Source: AP-15 sp963701815 (GTDB lineage Bacteria > Pseudomonadota > Alphaproteobacteria > ATCC43930 > CGMCC-115725). From it: a DNA stretch of 64,000 bases. The stretch spans positions 62,001 through 126,000 of the forward strand of contig CAVPBN010000009.1 in the NCBI GenBank assembly GCA_963701815.1. The letters run 5' to 3'. The position numbers were made by a program, and so were the translations under genes. The notes below the pieces were generated by a model. It was not told where the DNA came from. It did not search any database and saw only the letters and a program-made list of their open reading frames with translations. Below, piece by piece: positions 45,997-55,078 of this stretch; the first letter of the stretch is position 1, and every line of letters starts with the position of its first letter.

Positions 45997-47574
45997 CTAA
46001 AACCGCATCGCCTTGACCTCGATCACATTAGGCAGCGCACGAACGGTGTCGAGCACCGCCGGGGTCAGCGCCTGGTCGACCTCGACGAGGGCGATCGCGT
46101 CGCCGCCCGGCGCGGTCCGGCCGAGGTGAAAAGTTGCGATGTTGATCTGGGCCGCGCCGAACGCTTGGCCGAGCGCGCCGATAAATCCCGGCTTGTCGCA
46201 GTTGCGCACCAGCAGCATGTGCTCGCCCAGTTCGGCTTCGAGCCGGATGCCTTCGACCGAGACGATGCGCGGCTTATCGCCGCCGAACAAGGTGCCGGCC
46301 ACTTCCAGCCGGCCGCGCTCGGTCGTCAGCACGACCCGGATCAGGGTCTGGTAATCGCCGGGCTCGCTGCGCCGCGTCTCGCTGACGCGGATGTCGCGTT
46401 CGCGGCAGATGATCGACGCGTTGACCATGTTGACGGTGGCGAGCTGGGGCGACAGCAGCCCGGTCAGCGCGATCGCGGTCAACGGCTTGACGTTGAGTTC
46501 GGCGATCGCACCCTCGTACTCGACTGCGACCGACGCGATGCCGGTATCGGTCAGCTGCCCGGCAAAGCTGCCGACCTGCTCGGCGAGCCCGATGTAAGGC
46601 CTGATCCGTTTGGCCTCCTCGGCGGTCAGCGACGGCACGTTGACCGCATTCGAAATCGCCCCGGTCAACAGGAAATCGGCCATCTGCTCGGCGATCTGCA
46701 ACGCTACATTCTCTTGCGCCTCGCTGGTCGCCGCTCCGAGATGCGGGGTGGCGACGACATTGTCGCGGCCAAACAGCGGGTTTTTGACGGCCGGCTCCTC
46801 GACAAAGACATCGATCGCGGCCCCGGCGACGTAACCGCTGTCGAGCGCTGCGGCGAGATCCGCCTCGACGACGAGACCGCCGCGAGCGCAATTGACCACA
46901 CGCACCCCGCGCTTCATCTTGGCGATCGCGGCGGCGTCGATCAGGTTTCGCGTCGCGTCGGTCAGCGGCGTGTGCAGGGTAACGAAATCGGCGCGTGCGA
47001 ACAGCTCGTCGAGGGCCACCTTGTCGACGCCGAGCGCTACGGCGCGCTCGGCCGACAGGAACGGGTCGTACGCCACAACCTTCATACGCAGCCCCAGGGC
47101 ACGCTCGGCGACGCTTGCCCCGACATTGCCGCAACCGATCACGCCGAGCGTCTTACCGGTCAATTCGACGCCCATGAAGCGCGATTTTTCCCATTTGCCG
47201 GTCTGCGTCGAATGATCGGCGGCCGGGATCTGCCGGCACAGCGCGAACAGCAGCGCGATCGTGTGCTCGGCTGCGGTGATCGAGTTGCCGTAGGGCGTGT
47301 TCATGACGACGATGCCGCGCTGAGTCGCCGCGGCGACATCGATATTGTCGACGCCGATCCCGGCCCGGCCGATGATCTTGAGGCGGGGGGCACGGGCCAG
47401 CACCGCGCTCGTAACCTTGGTCGCCGAGCGGACGGCGAGCCCGTCGTAATCGCCGATACAGGCCTTCAGCTCTTCGGCGCCGAGGCCAGGCAGCTGATCG
47501 ACCTCGATCCCGCGCGCCGTCAGGATTTCCGCGGCGCGCGGACTCAAGGCATCGGAAATCAACACTTTCGGCAT
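45997..47574 (-). CDS. serA: D-3-phosphoglycerate dehydrogenase
   Basis: First enzyme of serine synthesis. 525 residues, the long form with an intervening domain and a C-terminal ACT domain (from about residue 450, LLVRNCDKPGFIGALGQAFG) for serine feedback. NAD loop LGVIGCGNVGASVAERALGL, RAGIGVDNIDVAAATQRGI, NCARGGLVVEADLAAALDSG and the catalytic histidine in VVATPHLGAATSEAQENVA. Follows serC by 112 bp on the same strand. Confidence 0.97.
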   Translation of the reverse strand: MPKVLISDALSPRAAEILTARGIEVDQLPGLGAEELKACIGDYDGLAVRSATKVTSAVLARAPRLKIIGRAGIGVDNIDVAAATQRGIVVMNTPYGNSITAAEHTIALLFALCRQIPAADHSTQTGKWEKSRFMGVELTGKTLGVIGCGNVGASVAERALGLRMKVVAYDPFLSAERAVALGVDKVALDELFARADFVTLHTPLTDATRNLIDAAAIAKMKRGVRVVNCARGGLVVEADLAAALDSGYVAGAAIDVFVEEPAVKNPLFGRDNVVATPHLGAATSEAQENVALQIAEQMADFLLTGAISNAVNVPSLTAEEAKRIRPYIGLAEQVGSFAGQLTDTGIASVAVEYEGAIAELNVKPLTAIALTGLLSPQLATVNMVNASIICRERDIRVSETRRSEPGDYQTLIRVVLTTERGRLEVAGTLFGGDKPRIVSVEGIRLEAELGEHMLLVRNCDKPGFIGALGQAFGAAQINIATFHLGRTAPGGDAIALVEVDQALTPAVLDTVRALPNVIEVKAMRF

Positions 47575-47686
47575 TCACCGCTCCGATCGAAAAAAGACCA
47601 CCGGGCTGGGGAGACAAGATGGCGGGCAAGGGATGAAGATCGGCTTGACCTAAAATCGGCCTTGCCGCCGATGCCCGACGATCCGG

Positions 47687-48845
47687 TCACGCCGCCTTGG
47701 CGAGGCGGCTTTGCTCGTCCCAGGCCCAGTCGAGCCACGGGAGCAATGCCTCGACATTGCTCGTCTCGACCGTGGCGCCGGTCCAGATGCGGATGCCCGG
47801 CGGCGAGGCGCGATGGCTGGCGATGTCGTACCCGGCGCCTTCGCGTTCGAGCAGTCCGGTCATCGCCCGGACCGTGCGAAAACGCTCCTCGGGCGACAAT
47901 GCGACGAACCACGGTTCGACGATCTTCATCTGCGGCGAGGTGCACGAGATCGTCGATGGGTCCTCGGCCAGGAACTCGATCCATGGGGTATGCGCGACCC
48001 AGCCGGCGACCGCGGCGAGGTTGCGCTGCGAGCGGGCCGCCAGCCCGTCGAGCCCGCCGACCGACTGCGCCCATCTCAGCGAGTTCGAGCGCGTCCTCGA
48101 CGCACAGCATCGACGGCGTATTGATCGTCTCGCCGCGGAACACCCCCTCGATCAATTTGCCCTTCGCCGTCAGCCGGAACAGCTTTGGCAACGGCCAGGA
48201 CGGGGTGTAGCTCTCGAGCCGCTCGACGGCCCGCGGCGACAGCGCCAGCATGCCGTGCGCCGCCTCGCCGCCCAGCGCCTTCTGCCACGACCAAGTGACG
48301 ACATCGAGCCGATCCCAAGGCAGCCGCATCGCGAACACCGCCGAAGTCGCGTCGCAGATCGCCAGGCCTTGGCGATCGGCGGCAATCCAGTCGCCATGCG
48401 GCACCCGCACCCCCGAAGTCGTGCCGTTCCACGGGAACACCACATCGCGCGCCCAGTCGACCGCGTTGAGATCGGGCAGTTTGCCGTAGGGGGCGTGCAG
48501 CACGCGGAGGTCGGGCAGCTTGAGCTGCCGGACGTCCTCGACCCAGCCTTCGCCGAAATTCTCCCAGGCGAGCATGTCGATGCCGCGGGCGCCCAGCAGC
48601 GACCACATCGCGATCTCGATCGCCCCGGTGTCGGACCCGGCAACGATGCCGACCCGCCAGTCGGCCGGCACGCCGAGGATCGCCCGCGATCGGTCGACCA
48701 CCTCGACAAGTTGCGCCAGACCGGCAGCCGAACGGTGCGAACGGCCGACCAATGCGCCCGCCAGCGCCGCCGTCGACCAGCCCGGCCGCTTGGCGCAGGG
48801 TCCGGACGAAAAACATGGATTGGCCGGGCGCTGCGTCGGCTTCAT
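47687..48845 (-). CDS. serC: Phosphoserine aminotransferase, frame broken near 48070
   Basis: PLP enzyme making phosphoserine from phosphohydroxypyruvate. The start MKPTQRPANPCFSSGPCAKR and KRPGWSTAALAGALVGRSHR belong to the alphaproteobacterial/archaeal SerC subgroup; the PLP lysine is in VVTWSWQKALGGEAAHG. After LELAEM one extra G in a ggg run breaks the frame; removing it gives AQSVGGLDGLAARSQRNLAA and continues through SPQMKIVEPWF to WDEQSRLAKAA and the stop at 47687. Restored length is 385 residues, normal for the group. An organism able to make serine needs it, which supports an assembly error. Confidence 0.9.
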
Positions 48846-48905
48846 GGCGCTATTCCTTGCAGAATAGATGCGACCCGTTGGGGGGCCGTGTCCCGCCGCG
48901 GAACT
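48846..48905 (-). ncRNA. Possible serC leader motif hiding the serC ribosome site
   Basis: Just before the serC ATG the transcript can form CTATTC-TGCAAG-GAATAG (48867-48850), so the AAGGA ribosome site lies in the loop and 3' arm. Farther upstream is a G/C-rich stretch (48870-48903) that can form other stems. A structured serC motif upstream of serC is known in alphaproteobacteria; position and ribosome-site overlap match, but I could not check the consensus. Confidence 0.45.
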
Positions 48906-49043
48906 TATGGACGAAGGGGGCCGAGGTCAATGTTGCAACGCCGCATTTCGAAGCGCTGACGCGGCCCGTTACTGCGGGGTGGTCCGGGCCGCGCGCTCCT
49001 TGTATATCCCGACAGGCGAGAAACGGGCGATCGAGGAACGGGC

Positions 49044-50315
49044 ATGCGCATCGAGATCATCTGCACCGGGGACGAGGTGCTGACCGGCAAGATCGTCAAC
49101 ACCAATTTCAGCTATATGAGCCAGAAGCTCGAGGATTTCGGGCTTTCGGTCAGCTGGGGGACGATCGTCGGCGACGACCGGGCGGAATTGCTGGCCGCGT
49201 TCCAAATGGCCGGCGAGCGCGCCGATGCGGTCATCGTCAATGGCGGGCTCGGCCCGACAGTCGACGATCTGTCGCAGGAGATCGCCGCCCGCGCCGCCGG
49301 CGTCGACCTCGTCCTGGACGAGGATTGGCTCGGCCGCATGGAGGATTTTTTTCGCCGGCGCAACCGGGTCATGTCGCCGAACAACAGGAAGCAGGCGATG
49401 CTGCCGGCGACCGCCGAGATCCTCGACAACCCGATCGGCACCGCCTGCGGCTTTGCCCTCGACATCGGCAAGGCGCGGTTCTTCTTTACGCCGGGCGTGC
49501 CGCGCGAATTGCGCCGCATGCTCGAGGAGCAGATCATCCCGCGCCTCCTCAGCCGCGGCGGCGCGCCCTCGGCGATCCGCCTGAAGCGGTTTCACTCCTA
49601 CGGGCTCGGCGAGTCGCATGTCGACCAGCTGCTCGCCGGGGTCGAGGAGCTGGTTCCGGACGGCAGCGTCAAGCTCGGCTTTCGCACCCATTATCCGCAG
49701 ATCGAGACCAAGCTGACCGTGCGCGGCGCGGACATGGCCGAGATCGAAGAGAAGCTGGCGCCGGTGCAGGCCGAAGTGCGCCGGCGGCTCGGCAATTTCA
49801 TCCTCGGCGAGGACGACCAGACGCTCGAAGGGGTGGTGCTCGAGGCACTCGCCGCAGCCGGCGGCTCGTTGGCGGTGGTCGAGACCTTCACCGGCGGCCA
49901 GATCGCCGCCCGCATCGCCCACCTCCCCGGCGCCGAGAAGGTGTTTCGCCGCGGCATGGTAGCCCGCGACCCGGCGGAGATCGCCGAAGCGCTCGGCCTC
50001 GATGGCGGGCTGATCGACGGCGAATTCAGCCGCGAGGCGGCCGAAACGGTCGCCGCCGCGCTGCGCCGCGAGACCGGCGCCAGCCATGCGCTGGCGGTGT
50101 TGATCGACATCGACGACGGCCCCGACCGCATCGATTTCGGCGGCAGCATCCACCTCGCGATCGCCGCCGAAGACGCCGTCGAATCCCGCCGTTCGCGGAT
50201 CTATGGCGGGCGCGACTGGGTCCGTCTCGGCGCCGTCGAACTCGGCCTCGACTGCCTGCGCCGCTATCTGCAGCGCCTGCCCGTAACCGAGCGCACCGAC
50301 TTCGAGCGGGTGTGA
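49044..50315 (+). CDS. cinA: CinA-family protein with altered C-terminal amidase site
   Basis: 423 residues in two domains. The N-terminal molybdopterin-binding-like domain is intact: IICTGDEVLTGKIVNTNFSY, IVNGGLGPTVDDLSQEIAA and FFTPGVPRELRRMLEEQI. The C-terminal nicotinamide-nucleotide amidase domain (from about residue 265) is degenerate: the usual AESCTGG active-site segment reads VETFTGG, with the serine and cysteine replaced, and the usual GIAGPDGG segment is replaced by IDIDDGPDR. So the amidase activity is doubtful while the N-terminal activity may remain. Divergent from serC. Confidence 0.88.
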   Translation: MRIEIICTGDEVLTGKIVNTNFSYMSQKLEDFGLSVSWGTIVGDDRAELLAAFQMAGERADAVIVNGGLGPTVDDLSQEIAARAAGVDLVLDEDWLGRMEDFFRRRNRVMSPNNRKQAMLPATAEILDNPIGTACGFALDIGKARFFFTPGVPRELRRMLEEQIIPRLLSRGGAPSAIRLKRFHSYGLGESHVDQLLAGVEELVPDGSVKLGFRTHYPQIETKLTVRGADMAEIEEKLAPVQAEVRRRLGNFILGEDDQTLEGVVLEALAAAGGSLAVVETFTGGQIAARIAHLPGAEKVFRRGMVARDPAEIAEALGLDGGLIDGEFSREAAETVAAALRRETGASHALAVLIDIDDGPDRIDFGGSIHLAIAAEDAVESRRSRIYGGRDWVRLGAVELGLDCLRRYLQRLPVTERTDFERV

Positions 50316-50321
50316 TCGGCG

Positions 50322-51059
50322 ATGCCCTCTGCCGCCGCTCAGATCGTGCTGGTCCACAGCTCCGATATCCATGTCGACGACAGCCGCATCGCCGGGGCCC
50401 ATGCCGGCGACGGGACGGCCGGGCTGCGGGCGGTGCTGACCACCGCGCGGGCGTTGCGCGCAGATGTCGTGTTGCTGGCCGGGGATACCTTCGAGGGCAA
50501 CCACCTCGACGCCGCCCTGATCGACCGCGCCGCCGGGCTGCTGGCCGGGATCGGCGTGCCGGTGGTGATCCTGCCCGGCAACCATGACCCGGCCTTGCCG
50601 GATTCGATCTTCGCCCGCGGCGGTCTCGGCGAGATCCCGAACCTGGCGGTCCTCGGGGTCACGCATGACGAGGCGGTGCCGTTCCCGGCATACGATCTCG
50701 AAATCTGGGGGCATGCGCATCGCGATTATCTGAACATGGCGCCGCTGCGCGGGCCGCGGCCGCGTTCGACGCGCTGGCAGGTGGCGATCGGCCACGGCCA
50801 TTACGAGCCGCCGGAAACCCGCGCCAACCCGTTGCGGCCGTCCTGGATCTTCGGCGACGAGGAGATCGAAGCGACCGGCGCCGACTATCTGGCGCTCGGC
50901 CACTGGGACCGGCCGGCCCGGGTCGGCAACGGCGCCGTGCCGGCCTATTATTCGGGCTCGCCCGAACTCGCCGGCACCGTCAACCTGGTGCGGCTGACCA
51001 CCATCGGTCCGGAGCGCAAGGTCGCGGTGACCCGCGAGCCGCTGGTCCGGGCGCCCTGA
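50322..51059 (+). CDS. Metallophosphoesterase (calcineurin-like)
   Basis: A 245-residue cytoplasmic phosphoesterase. The metal-binding motifs are in order: HSSDIHVDD, LLAGDTFEGN, PGNHDP, IGHGHYEP and LGHWDRP. Resembles the Mre11/SbcD-type nuclease core but without SbcC next to it, so a role as nuclease or as small-molecule phosphatase is open. Starts 6 bases after cinA, so probably co-transcribed. Confidence 0.87.
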   Translation: MPSAAAQIVLVHSSDIHVDDSRIAGAHAGDGTAGLRAVLTTARALRADVVLLAGDTFEGNHLDAALIDRAAGLLAGIGVPVVILPGNHDPALPDSIFARGGLGEIPNLAVLGVTHDEAVPFPAYDLEIWGHAHRDYLNMAPLRGPRPRSTRWQVAIGHGHYEPPETRANPLRPSWIFGDEEIEATGADYLALGHWDRPARVGNGAVPAYYSGSPELAGTVNLVRLTTIGPERKVAVTREPLVRAP

Positions 51060-51091
51060 CCCAGAACCTGAACCTGGAGGGAGGTGACGAC

Positions 51092-51484
51092 ATGGCAAAC
51101 ATCACGCCCTATGCCGCCAAAGGCGTCTGGGACCCGCCCGCCTATGCGCAGGCGGTCAAGGTCGAAGGCGGGCGGACGATCCTCTACCTCGCCGGCCAGG
51201 TCGCCTATGACGGCAAGGGCGGCGCCGCCCATGCAGGCGACTTCAAGGCGCAGGCGCGCGCCGCGTTGCAAGCGCTGAAGGCCCAGGTCGAGGCCGGCGG
51301 CGGCACGATGCGCGACATCGTCAAGGTCAACACCTATCTGACCGATATCCGCCATCGCGCCGATTACGGACCGATCCGCGAGGAATTCTTCGGCGCCAGG
51401 ATGCCGGCGCACACCCTCGTCGCGGTGGCCGCACTGGCGCAGCCCGAATTCCTGATCGAAATCGAAGCGGTCGCCGTGCTGTAG
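51092..51484 (+). CDS. RidA family protein
   Basis: A 130-residue YjgF/YER057c/UK114-fold protein. RidA enzymes hydrolyse reactive enamines/imines from PLP chemistry. ILYLAGQVAYDGKGG and TYLTDIRHRADY, then FFGARMPAHTLVAVAALAQP, are family sequence; the substrate-binding arginine usual before the xVxCY segment is not obvious (MPAHTLVAV), so it may belong to a RidA subgroup lacking the imine deaminase activity. Good ribosome site (ggaggg). Confidence 0.88.
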   Translation: MANITPYAAKGVWDPPAYAQAVKVEGGRTILYLAGQVAYDGKGGAAHAGDFKAQARAALQALKAQVEAGGGTMRDIVKVNTYLTDIRHRADYGPIREEFFGARMPAHTLVAVAALAQPEFLIEIEAVAVL

Positions 51485-51488
51485 CGCC

Positions 51489-51896
51489 ATGCAACCGCTG
51501 CCGTCGCCGGCTGGGATGCCGTTGCATTTCGGCATCCGCATCACTCGCGCCGACAAGGACAAGGTCGTCGGCGAGATGATGGCCGACGAGCGCCACCTCA
51601 ACGCCGTCGGCGTCCTGCACGGCGGCGCGCTGATGGCCTTCGGCGACGAACTCGGCGGATTTGGGTCGCACTTTCATATTCCGCCCGGCGCGCGCACGAC
51701 GACGATCGAATCGAAGACCAATTTCTTCCGCGCCTGCCGGCCCGGGCTGATCACTGCGGAATCGGTGCCGCTGCATCTCGGCCGCCGGATGCTGGTCTGG
51801 CAGACCTCGATCTACGATCGAGAGCGCAGGCGGGTGGCGCTGGTGACCCAGACCCAGCTGGTCCTGCCCGCCGACCCCGCTGCCGCCGATCGTTGA
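51489..51896 (+). CDS. PaaI-family hotdog thioesterase
   Basis: A 135-residue hotdog-fold protein, probably a thioesterase for aryl- or acyl-CoA. The signature is HLNAVGVLHGGALMAFGDEL with the active-site glycine/asparagine/acidic residue pattern (N..G..HGG...D), then TTTIESKTNFFRACRPGLIT. Five bases after the RidA stop, so co-translated. Exact CoA ester unknown. Confidence 0.88.
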   Translation: MQPLPSPAGMPLHFGIRITRADKDKVVGEMMADERHLNAVGVLHGGALMAFGDELGGFGSHFHIPPGARTTTIESKTNFFRACRPGLITAESVPLHLGRRMLVWQTSIYDRERRRVALVTQTQLVLPADPAAADR

Positions 51897-51956
51897 TTTT
51901 ACCCGAAGGCGGATTCGTCGTTCCGGCGGAAGCGCAGCGAAATCCGCTCGCGGCGC

Positions 51957-52289
51957 TTACCCCGGCGACGGACTCTTTCGCTCCCAATAACCGGCAGCGG
52001 CCGGAAAGACCGTCTGCGTGCGCGTCGCTTCGGGCGCACCGTCCAAGGTGTCCGCGGCGGCGCGCCAGACTGCGTAGTGAGGTGCTGCCCGATGCGCCTC
52101 CAGCGCCGCCTCGTCCCGGTAGGCTTCGAAGAAGTAGTAGACGTTTTCGTCCTGCCGATCCTGCAGAACGTTGAAGCGCAGGCAGCCGGGCTCGTCGCGC
52201 TCGGAGCCGAGGGCATCGACCTCGATCGCCTTCAGAAACCGCTCCCGCTCACCGGGCTTGATCCGGACCTTCACCCACATCGCCAGCAT
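51957..52289 (-). CDS. Antibiotic biosynthesis monooxygenase (ABM) domain protein
   Basis: A 110-residue ferredoxin-like dimeric alpha-beta barrel protein: MWVKVRIKPGERERFLKAIE, EPGCLRFNVLQDRQDENVYY, FFEAYRDEAALEAHRAAPHY. ABM proteins include cofactor-free monooxygenases and LsrG-like isomerases; the sequence alone does not choose. Convergent with the thioesterase gene and divergent from the cobalamin riboswitch. Confidence 0.87.
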   Translation of the reverse strand: MLAMWVKVRIKPGERERFLKAIEVDALGSERDEPGCLRFNVLQDRQDENVYYFFEAYRDEAALEAHRAAPHYAVWRAAADTLDGAPEATRTQTVFPAAAGYWERKSPSPG

Positions 52290-52634
52290 GCCATTTCCCT
52301 TCCGTCGACAAGTCCAACGCGCCGGGCATCCCGCGCCGTGGCGCGAGCCATCCCTCCGAACCTAATGTTATGCTGAAGGCGAGGCCGGTGTCACCGGCAG
52401 ACGACCTGCATCCGAATGCCGCCGGGGCTGATCGTCTCGGGAGCGCTGCAATCTGTTGACGGAGCGAGGCGGTGCTCACTATGGTCGGCGTTGTCGACAC
52501 GATGCGTGGAAGCCGGTGAGAACCCGGCGCGGTCGCGCCACTGTAATCGGCCCCAGCTGCGAAGTTGGGTCGAAAGTCAGACCCTCCTCGTGATCAGGCA
52601 GAGCTCTAACGGACGCGAAATCCCAGGAGATCCG
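52290..52634 (+). promoter_or_regulatory. Gene-free stretch holding the cobalamin riboswitch and cbtB ribosome site
   Basis: 345 bp without a plausible gene. The left part carries the start region of the leftward ABM gene; the right part is the riboswitch leader of cbtBA (see next entry). No clear -35/-10 pair could be chosen for the cbt transcript. Confidence 0.7.
52480..52600 (+). ncRNA. Cobalamin (B12) riboswitch
   Basis: The core is unmistakable: GGAAGCCGGTGAGAACCCGG at 52508-52527, then CGCGGTCGCGCCACTGTAA, and the B12 box AAGTCAGACCCTC at 52574-52586. It lies about 35 bp before cbtB. Binding of cobalamin is expected to lower expression of the downstream genes, probably by hiding the ggaga ribosome site. 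Ends of the element are approximate. Confidence 0.93.
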
Positions 52635-52844
52635 ATGACAACCACCTCATTTACCCCCGCTGCCCGGCCGGTCGCCGTTCCGGTCCGCGATGTGCTGCCA
52701 TGGGCAATCCTCGGCGGCCTGGTGCTGATGCTGGCGATCTATTTCGTCGGCGCCGAACAGGGCGCCACCTCCATCGTCCCCGGCATGTATGTGCACGAGT
52801 TCGTGCATGATGGGCGCCATTTGCTCGGCTTTCCCTGCCATTAA
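52635..52844 (+). CDS. cbtB: Cobalt transporter subunit CbtB
   Basis: A 69-residue membrane protein with one helix (LPWAILGGLVLMLAIYFVG) and a conserved histidine-rich end, VHEFVHDGRHLLGFPCH, which is the CbtB signature and probably binds the metal. Genes of this family were recognised as B12-riboswitch-controlled cobalt uptake components. Directly behind the riboswitch and 15 bases before cbtA. Confidence 0.93.
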   Translation: MTTTSFTPAARPVAVPVRDVLPWAILGGLVLMLAIYFVGAEQGATSIVPGMYVHEFVHDGRHLLGFPCH

Positions 52845-52859
52845 GCGGAAGCCTGCCTC

Positions 52860-53651
52860 ATGGTCGGGCCTCTGCTGCTGCGGGGGATGCTGATCGGCAT
52901 CATTGCCGGCTTACTCTGCTTTGCTTTTTTGAAGATCGTCGGCGAGCCGCAGGTCGACCGCGCGATCGCGTTCGAAACCCAGCTCGACCAAGCCAAGGCC
53001 CAGGCGGCGGCGCAAGCCTCGATCGCCAAGGGCCTGTCCGCGCCGAAGGAAGAGCCCGAGCCCGAGCTGGTCGGTCGACGGGTCCAGGCGGGCATCGGTC
53101 TGTTCACCGGCGTCATGGTTTACCACGCGGCCTTCGGCGGTCTGTTCGCGTTGGCTTTCGCGCTGGCCTACGGCCGGATGGGCGATTTCGGGCCACGGGC
53201 CGCGTCGGCCTTGCTGGCCACCCTCGGCCTGATCGCCGTCTACATTGTTCCAAACCTGAAATATCCGGCGAACCCTCCATCGGTCGGCGATCCGGCGACG
53301 ATCGGCATTCGCACGGCGCTGTATTTCAGCATGATCGCGGTGTCGCTGGCGGCGATGATTGCAGCGGGAATGCTGCGTCTCCGGCTCCTCCCTCGCTATG
53401 GCGCCTGGAACGCATTTCTGATGGCCGCTGCCGGCTATCTGATCGTTGTGATCGCTGTGGGGTTGGCGCTGCCGCCGATCAACGAGGTGCCCGGACAATT
53501 CCCGGCCGTTGTGCTGTGGCAATTCAGGATTGCCTCGATGGGGGCCCAACTGATCATGTGGGCGACCATCGGCCTGGTCTTCGGCGCGGTGACCGAGCGG
53601 GCCGCAACAACCACGCGGACAGGGTTGCCGGTCAAAACAAGGGCATTCTGA
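52860..53651 (+). CDS. cbtA: Cobalt transporter subunit CbtA
   Basis: Partner membrane protein of CbtB, 263 residues, with about five or six hydrophobic helices (for example LLRGMLIGIIAGLLCFAFLK and GVMVYHAAFGGLFALAFALA). The KYPANPPSVGDPATIG motif in the middle and NEVPGQFPAVVLWQFRIAS near the end are typical. By family it imports cobalt for B12 synthesis. Its stop overlaps the probable start of the porin gene. Confidence 0.92.
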   Translation: MVGPLLLRGMLIGIIAGLLCFAFLKIVGEPQVDRAIAFETQLDQAKAQAAAQASIAKGLSAPKEEPEPELVGRRVQAGIGLFTGVMVYHAAFGGLFALAFALAYGRMGDFGPRAASALLATLGLIAVYIVPNLKYPANPPSVGDPATIGIRTALYFSMIAVSLAAMIAAGMLRLRLLPRYGAWNAFLMAAAGYLIVVIAVGLALPPINEVPGQFPAVVLWQFRIASMGAQLIMWATIGLVFGAVTERAATTTRTGLPVKTRAF

Positions 53652-55012
53652 TTCAACAACTCGCCAGCCGGGCGATACTGGCGCTCGCGATGTTCGGGAT
53701 GCCGATCTCGGTAGCGGCGCAGACCTCGACCAACCATCAGGATCTGTGGCAGCGCGACGCCTTGACCGGCGATTGGGACGGGCTGCGCACCCGACTGGTC
53801 AACGACGGCTTCACCTTCGCCTTGCAACAGCAGAGCGAGCTTTGGGGCAATGCGACCGGCGGGCTCAGCCGCGGCGGGGCCGCTGACGGATTGCTTACCC
53901 TGAGCCTGGCCATCGATCTCGACAAGGCGGTCGGGTGGAAGGGCGGCAATCTGTTTGTCAGCGGCCTTCAGATCCAAGGCGTCGGGCCGACGCCGTTGCG
54001 CGTCGGGGCTTTACAATTGGTCAGCGGCATCGAAGCGACGGCCAGCACCAAACTCTACGATCTTTGGTTCGAACAGCAGATGTTCGGAGGCAAATTCTCG
54101 CTTCGCTTCGGCCAGGAAGGCGCCAACGACGAGCTGATGCTGTCGCAAAACGCGGCGCTGTACCTGAATTCCAGCTTTGGCTTTCCGCCGTTGATGGTCC
54201 TGGACCTGCCGTCGGGCGGGCCGAATTATCCGCTCGCCACACCCTTTGTCCGCGCCCAATATCAACCGAGCAACGAAGTCGCGCTGATCGGCGCGGTCTA
54301 TAACGGCGATCCCGCGCCGCCGGGCCCCGGCGACCCGCAACTGCGCGATCGGCACGGCACGGCGTTCCGGCTCGACGATCACACGCTGTCCTTCGCCGAG
54401 CTGTGGTACTCGCCCAACCTGTTTGCAAGCCGCGGCACGCCTGCGACCTACAAGCTCGGCGCATGGGTCGCCACGGGACCCTTTGCCGACCCGTTGCACG
54501 ATACCGCAGGTTTATCGTTGGCCGATCCGGCGAGCACCGGCATCCCGCTGCAACACGCCACCAATCACGCCTTCTACGCAGTCGTCGACCAGACGCTTTG
54601 GAAACAGCCGAAGAGCGAGGGGCAAGCGGTAAGTGTCTTCCTGCAGGTGATGGCGGCACCCGACGATCGTAATCTCAGCGATCTGTTCGTCGCCGGCGGG
54701 GTAAATGTCAAAGGACCAATTCCCGGGAGATCGAACGACGTCGCCGGCGTGGCGGTCACCTTCGCCGGGATCGGCGCCGCCGCCCGAACATTCAGCGACA
54801 GTCTGGTCTTTTTTACCGGCACCGGCGCGCCCTACAGCCGGGGCGAGACGGTGATCGAGGCGACGTACAAAGCGCAGCTTGCCCCATGGCTCAATGTCCA
54901 GCCGGATGTGCAATTCGTCGTCAACCCCGGCGCCGGAATCCCGACCCCGCAAAGCGCCGTGCCGTTGAAGAACGATCTGATCTTCGGCGTCCGGGCGACG
55001 GCGATCTTTTGA
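53648..55012 (+). CDS. OprB-like carbohydrate-selective porin family outer membrane protein, start codon unusual
   Basis: About 454 residues of a beta-barrel porin. Signal peptide IQQLASRAILALAMFGMPIS ends VAAQ; the mature part begins LWQRDALTGDWDGLRTRLVN, the OprB signature, has QQMFGGKFSLRFGQEGANDE, and finishes with FGVRATAIF, the C-terminal phenylalanine needed for assembly. No ATG, GTG or TTG lies in frame before the signal peptide; a CTG at 53648 overlapping the cbtA tga is the best guess, so a rare start or a small indel must be assumed. Place in the B12-controlled operon suggests a role in cobalt or corrinoid entry. Confidence 0.82.
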   Translation: MIQQLASRAILALAMFGMPISVAAQTSTNHQDLWQRDALTGDWDGLRTRLVNDGFTFALQQQSELWGNATGGLSRGGAADGLLTLSLAIDLDKAVGWKGGNLFVSGLQIQGVGPTPLRVGALQLVSGIEATASTKLYDLWFEQQMFGGKFSLRFGQEGANDELMLSQNAALYLNSSFGFPPLMVLDLPSGGPNYPLATPFVRAQYQPSNEVALIGAVYNGDPAPPGPGDPQLRDRHGTAFRLDDHTLSFAELWYSPNLFASRGTPATYKLGAWVATGPFADPLHDTAGLSLADPASTGIPLQHATNHAFYAVVDQTLWKQPKSEGQAVSVFLQVMAAPDDRNLSDLFVAGGVNVKGPIPGRSNDVAGVAVTFAGIGAAARTFSDSLVFFTGTGAPYSRGETVIEATYKAQLAPWLNVQPDVQFVVNPGAGIPTPQSAVPLKNDLIFGVRATAIF

Positions 55013-55078
55013 AGACGTCGAGCTGTCCCCACCGGCCGCTCGCATCCTAATGCATGAAGGCCTGACAAGGAGACCGTC

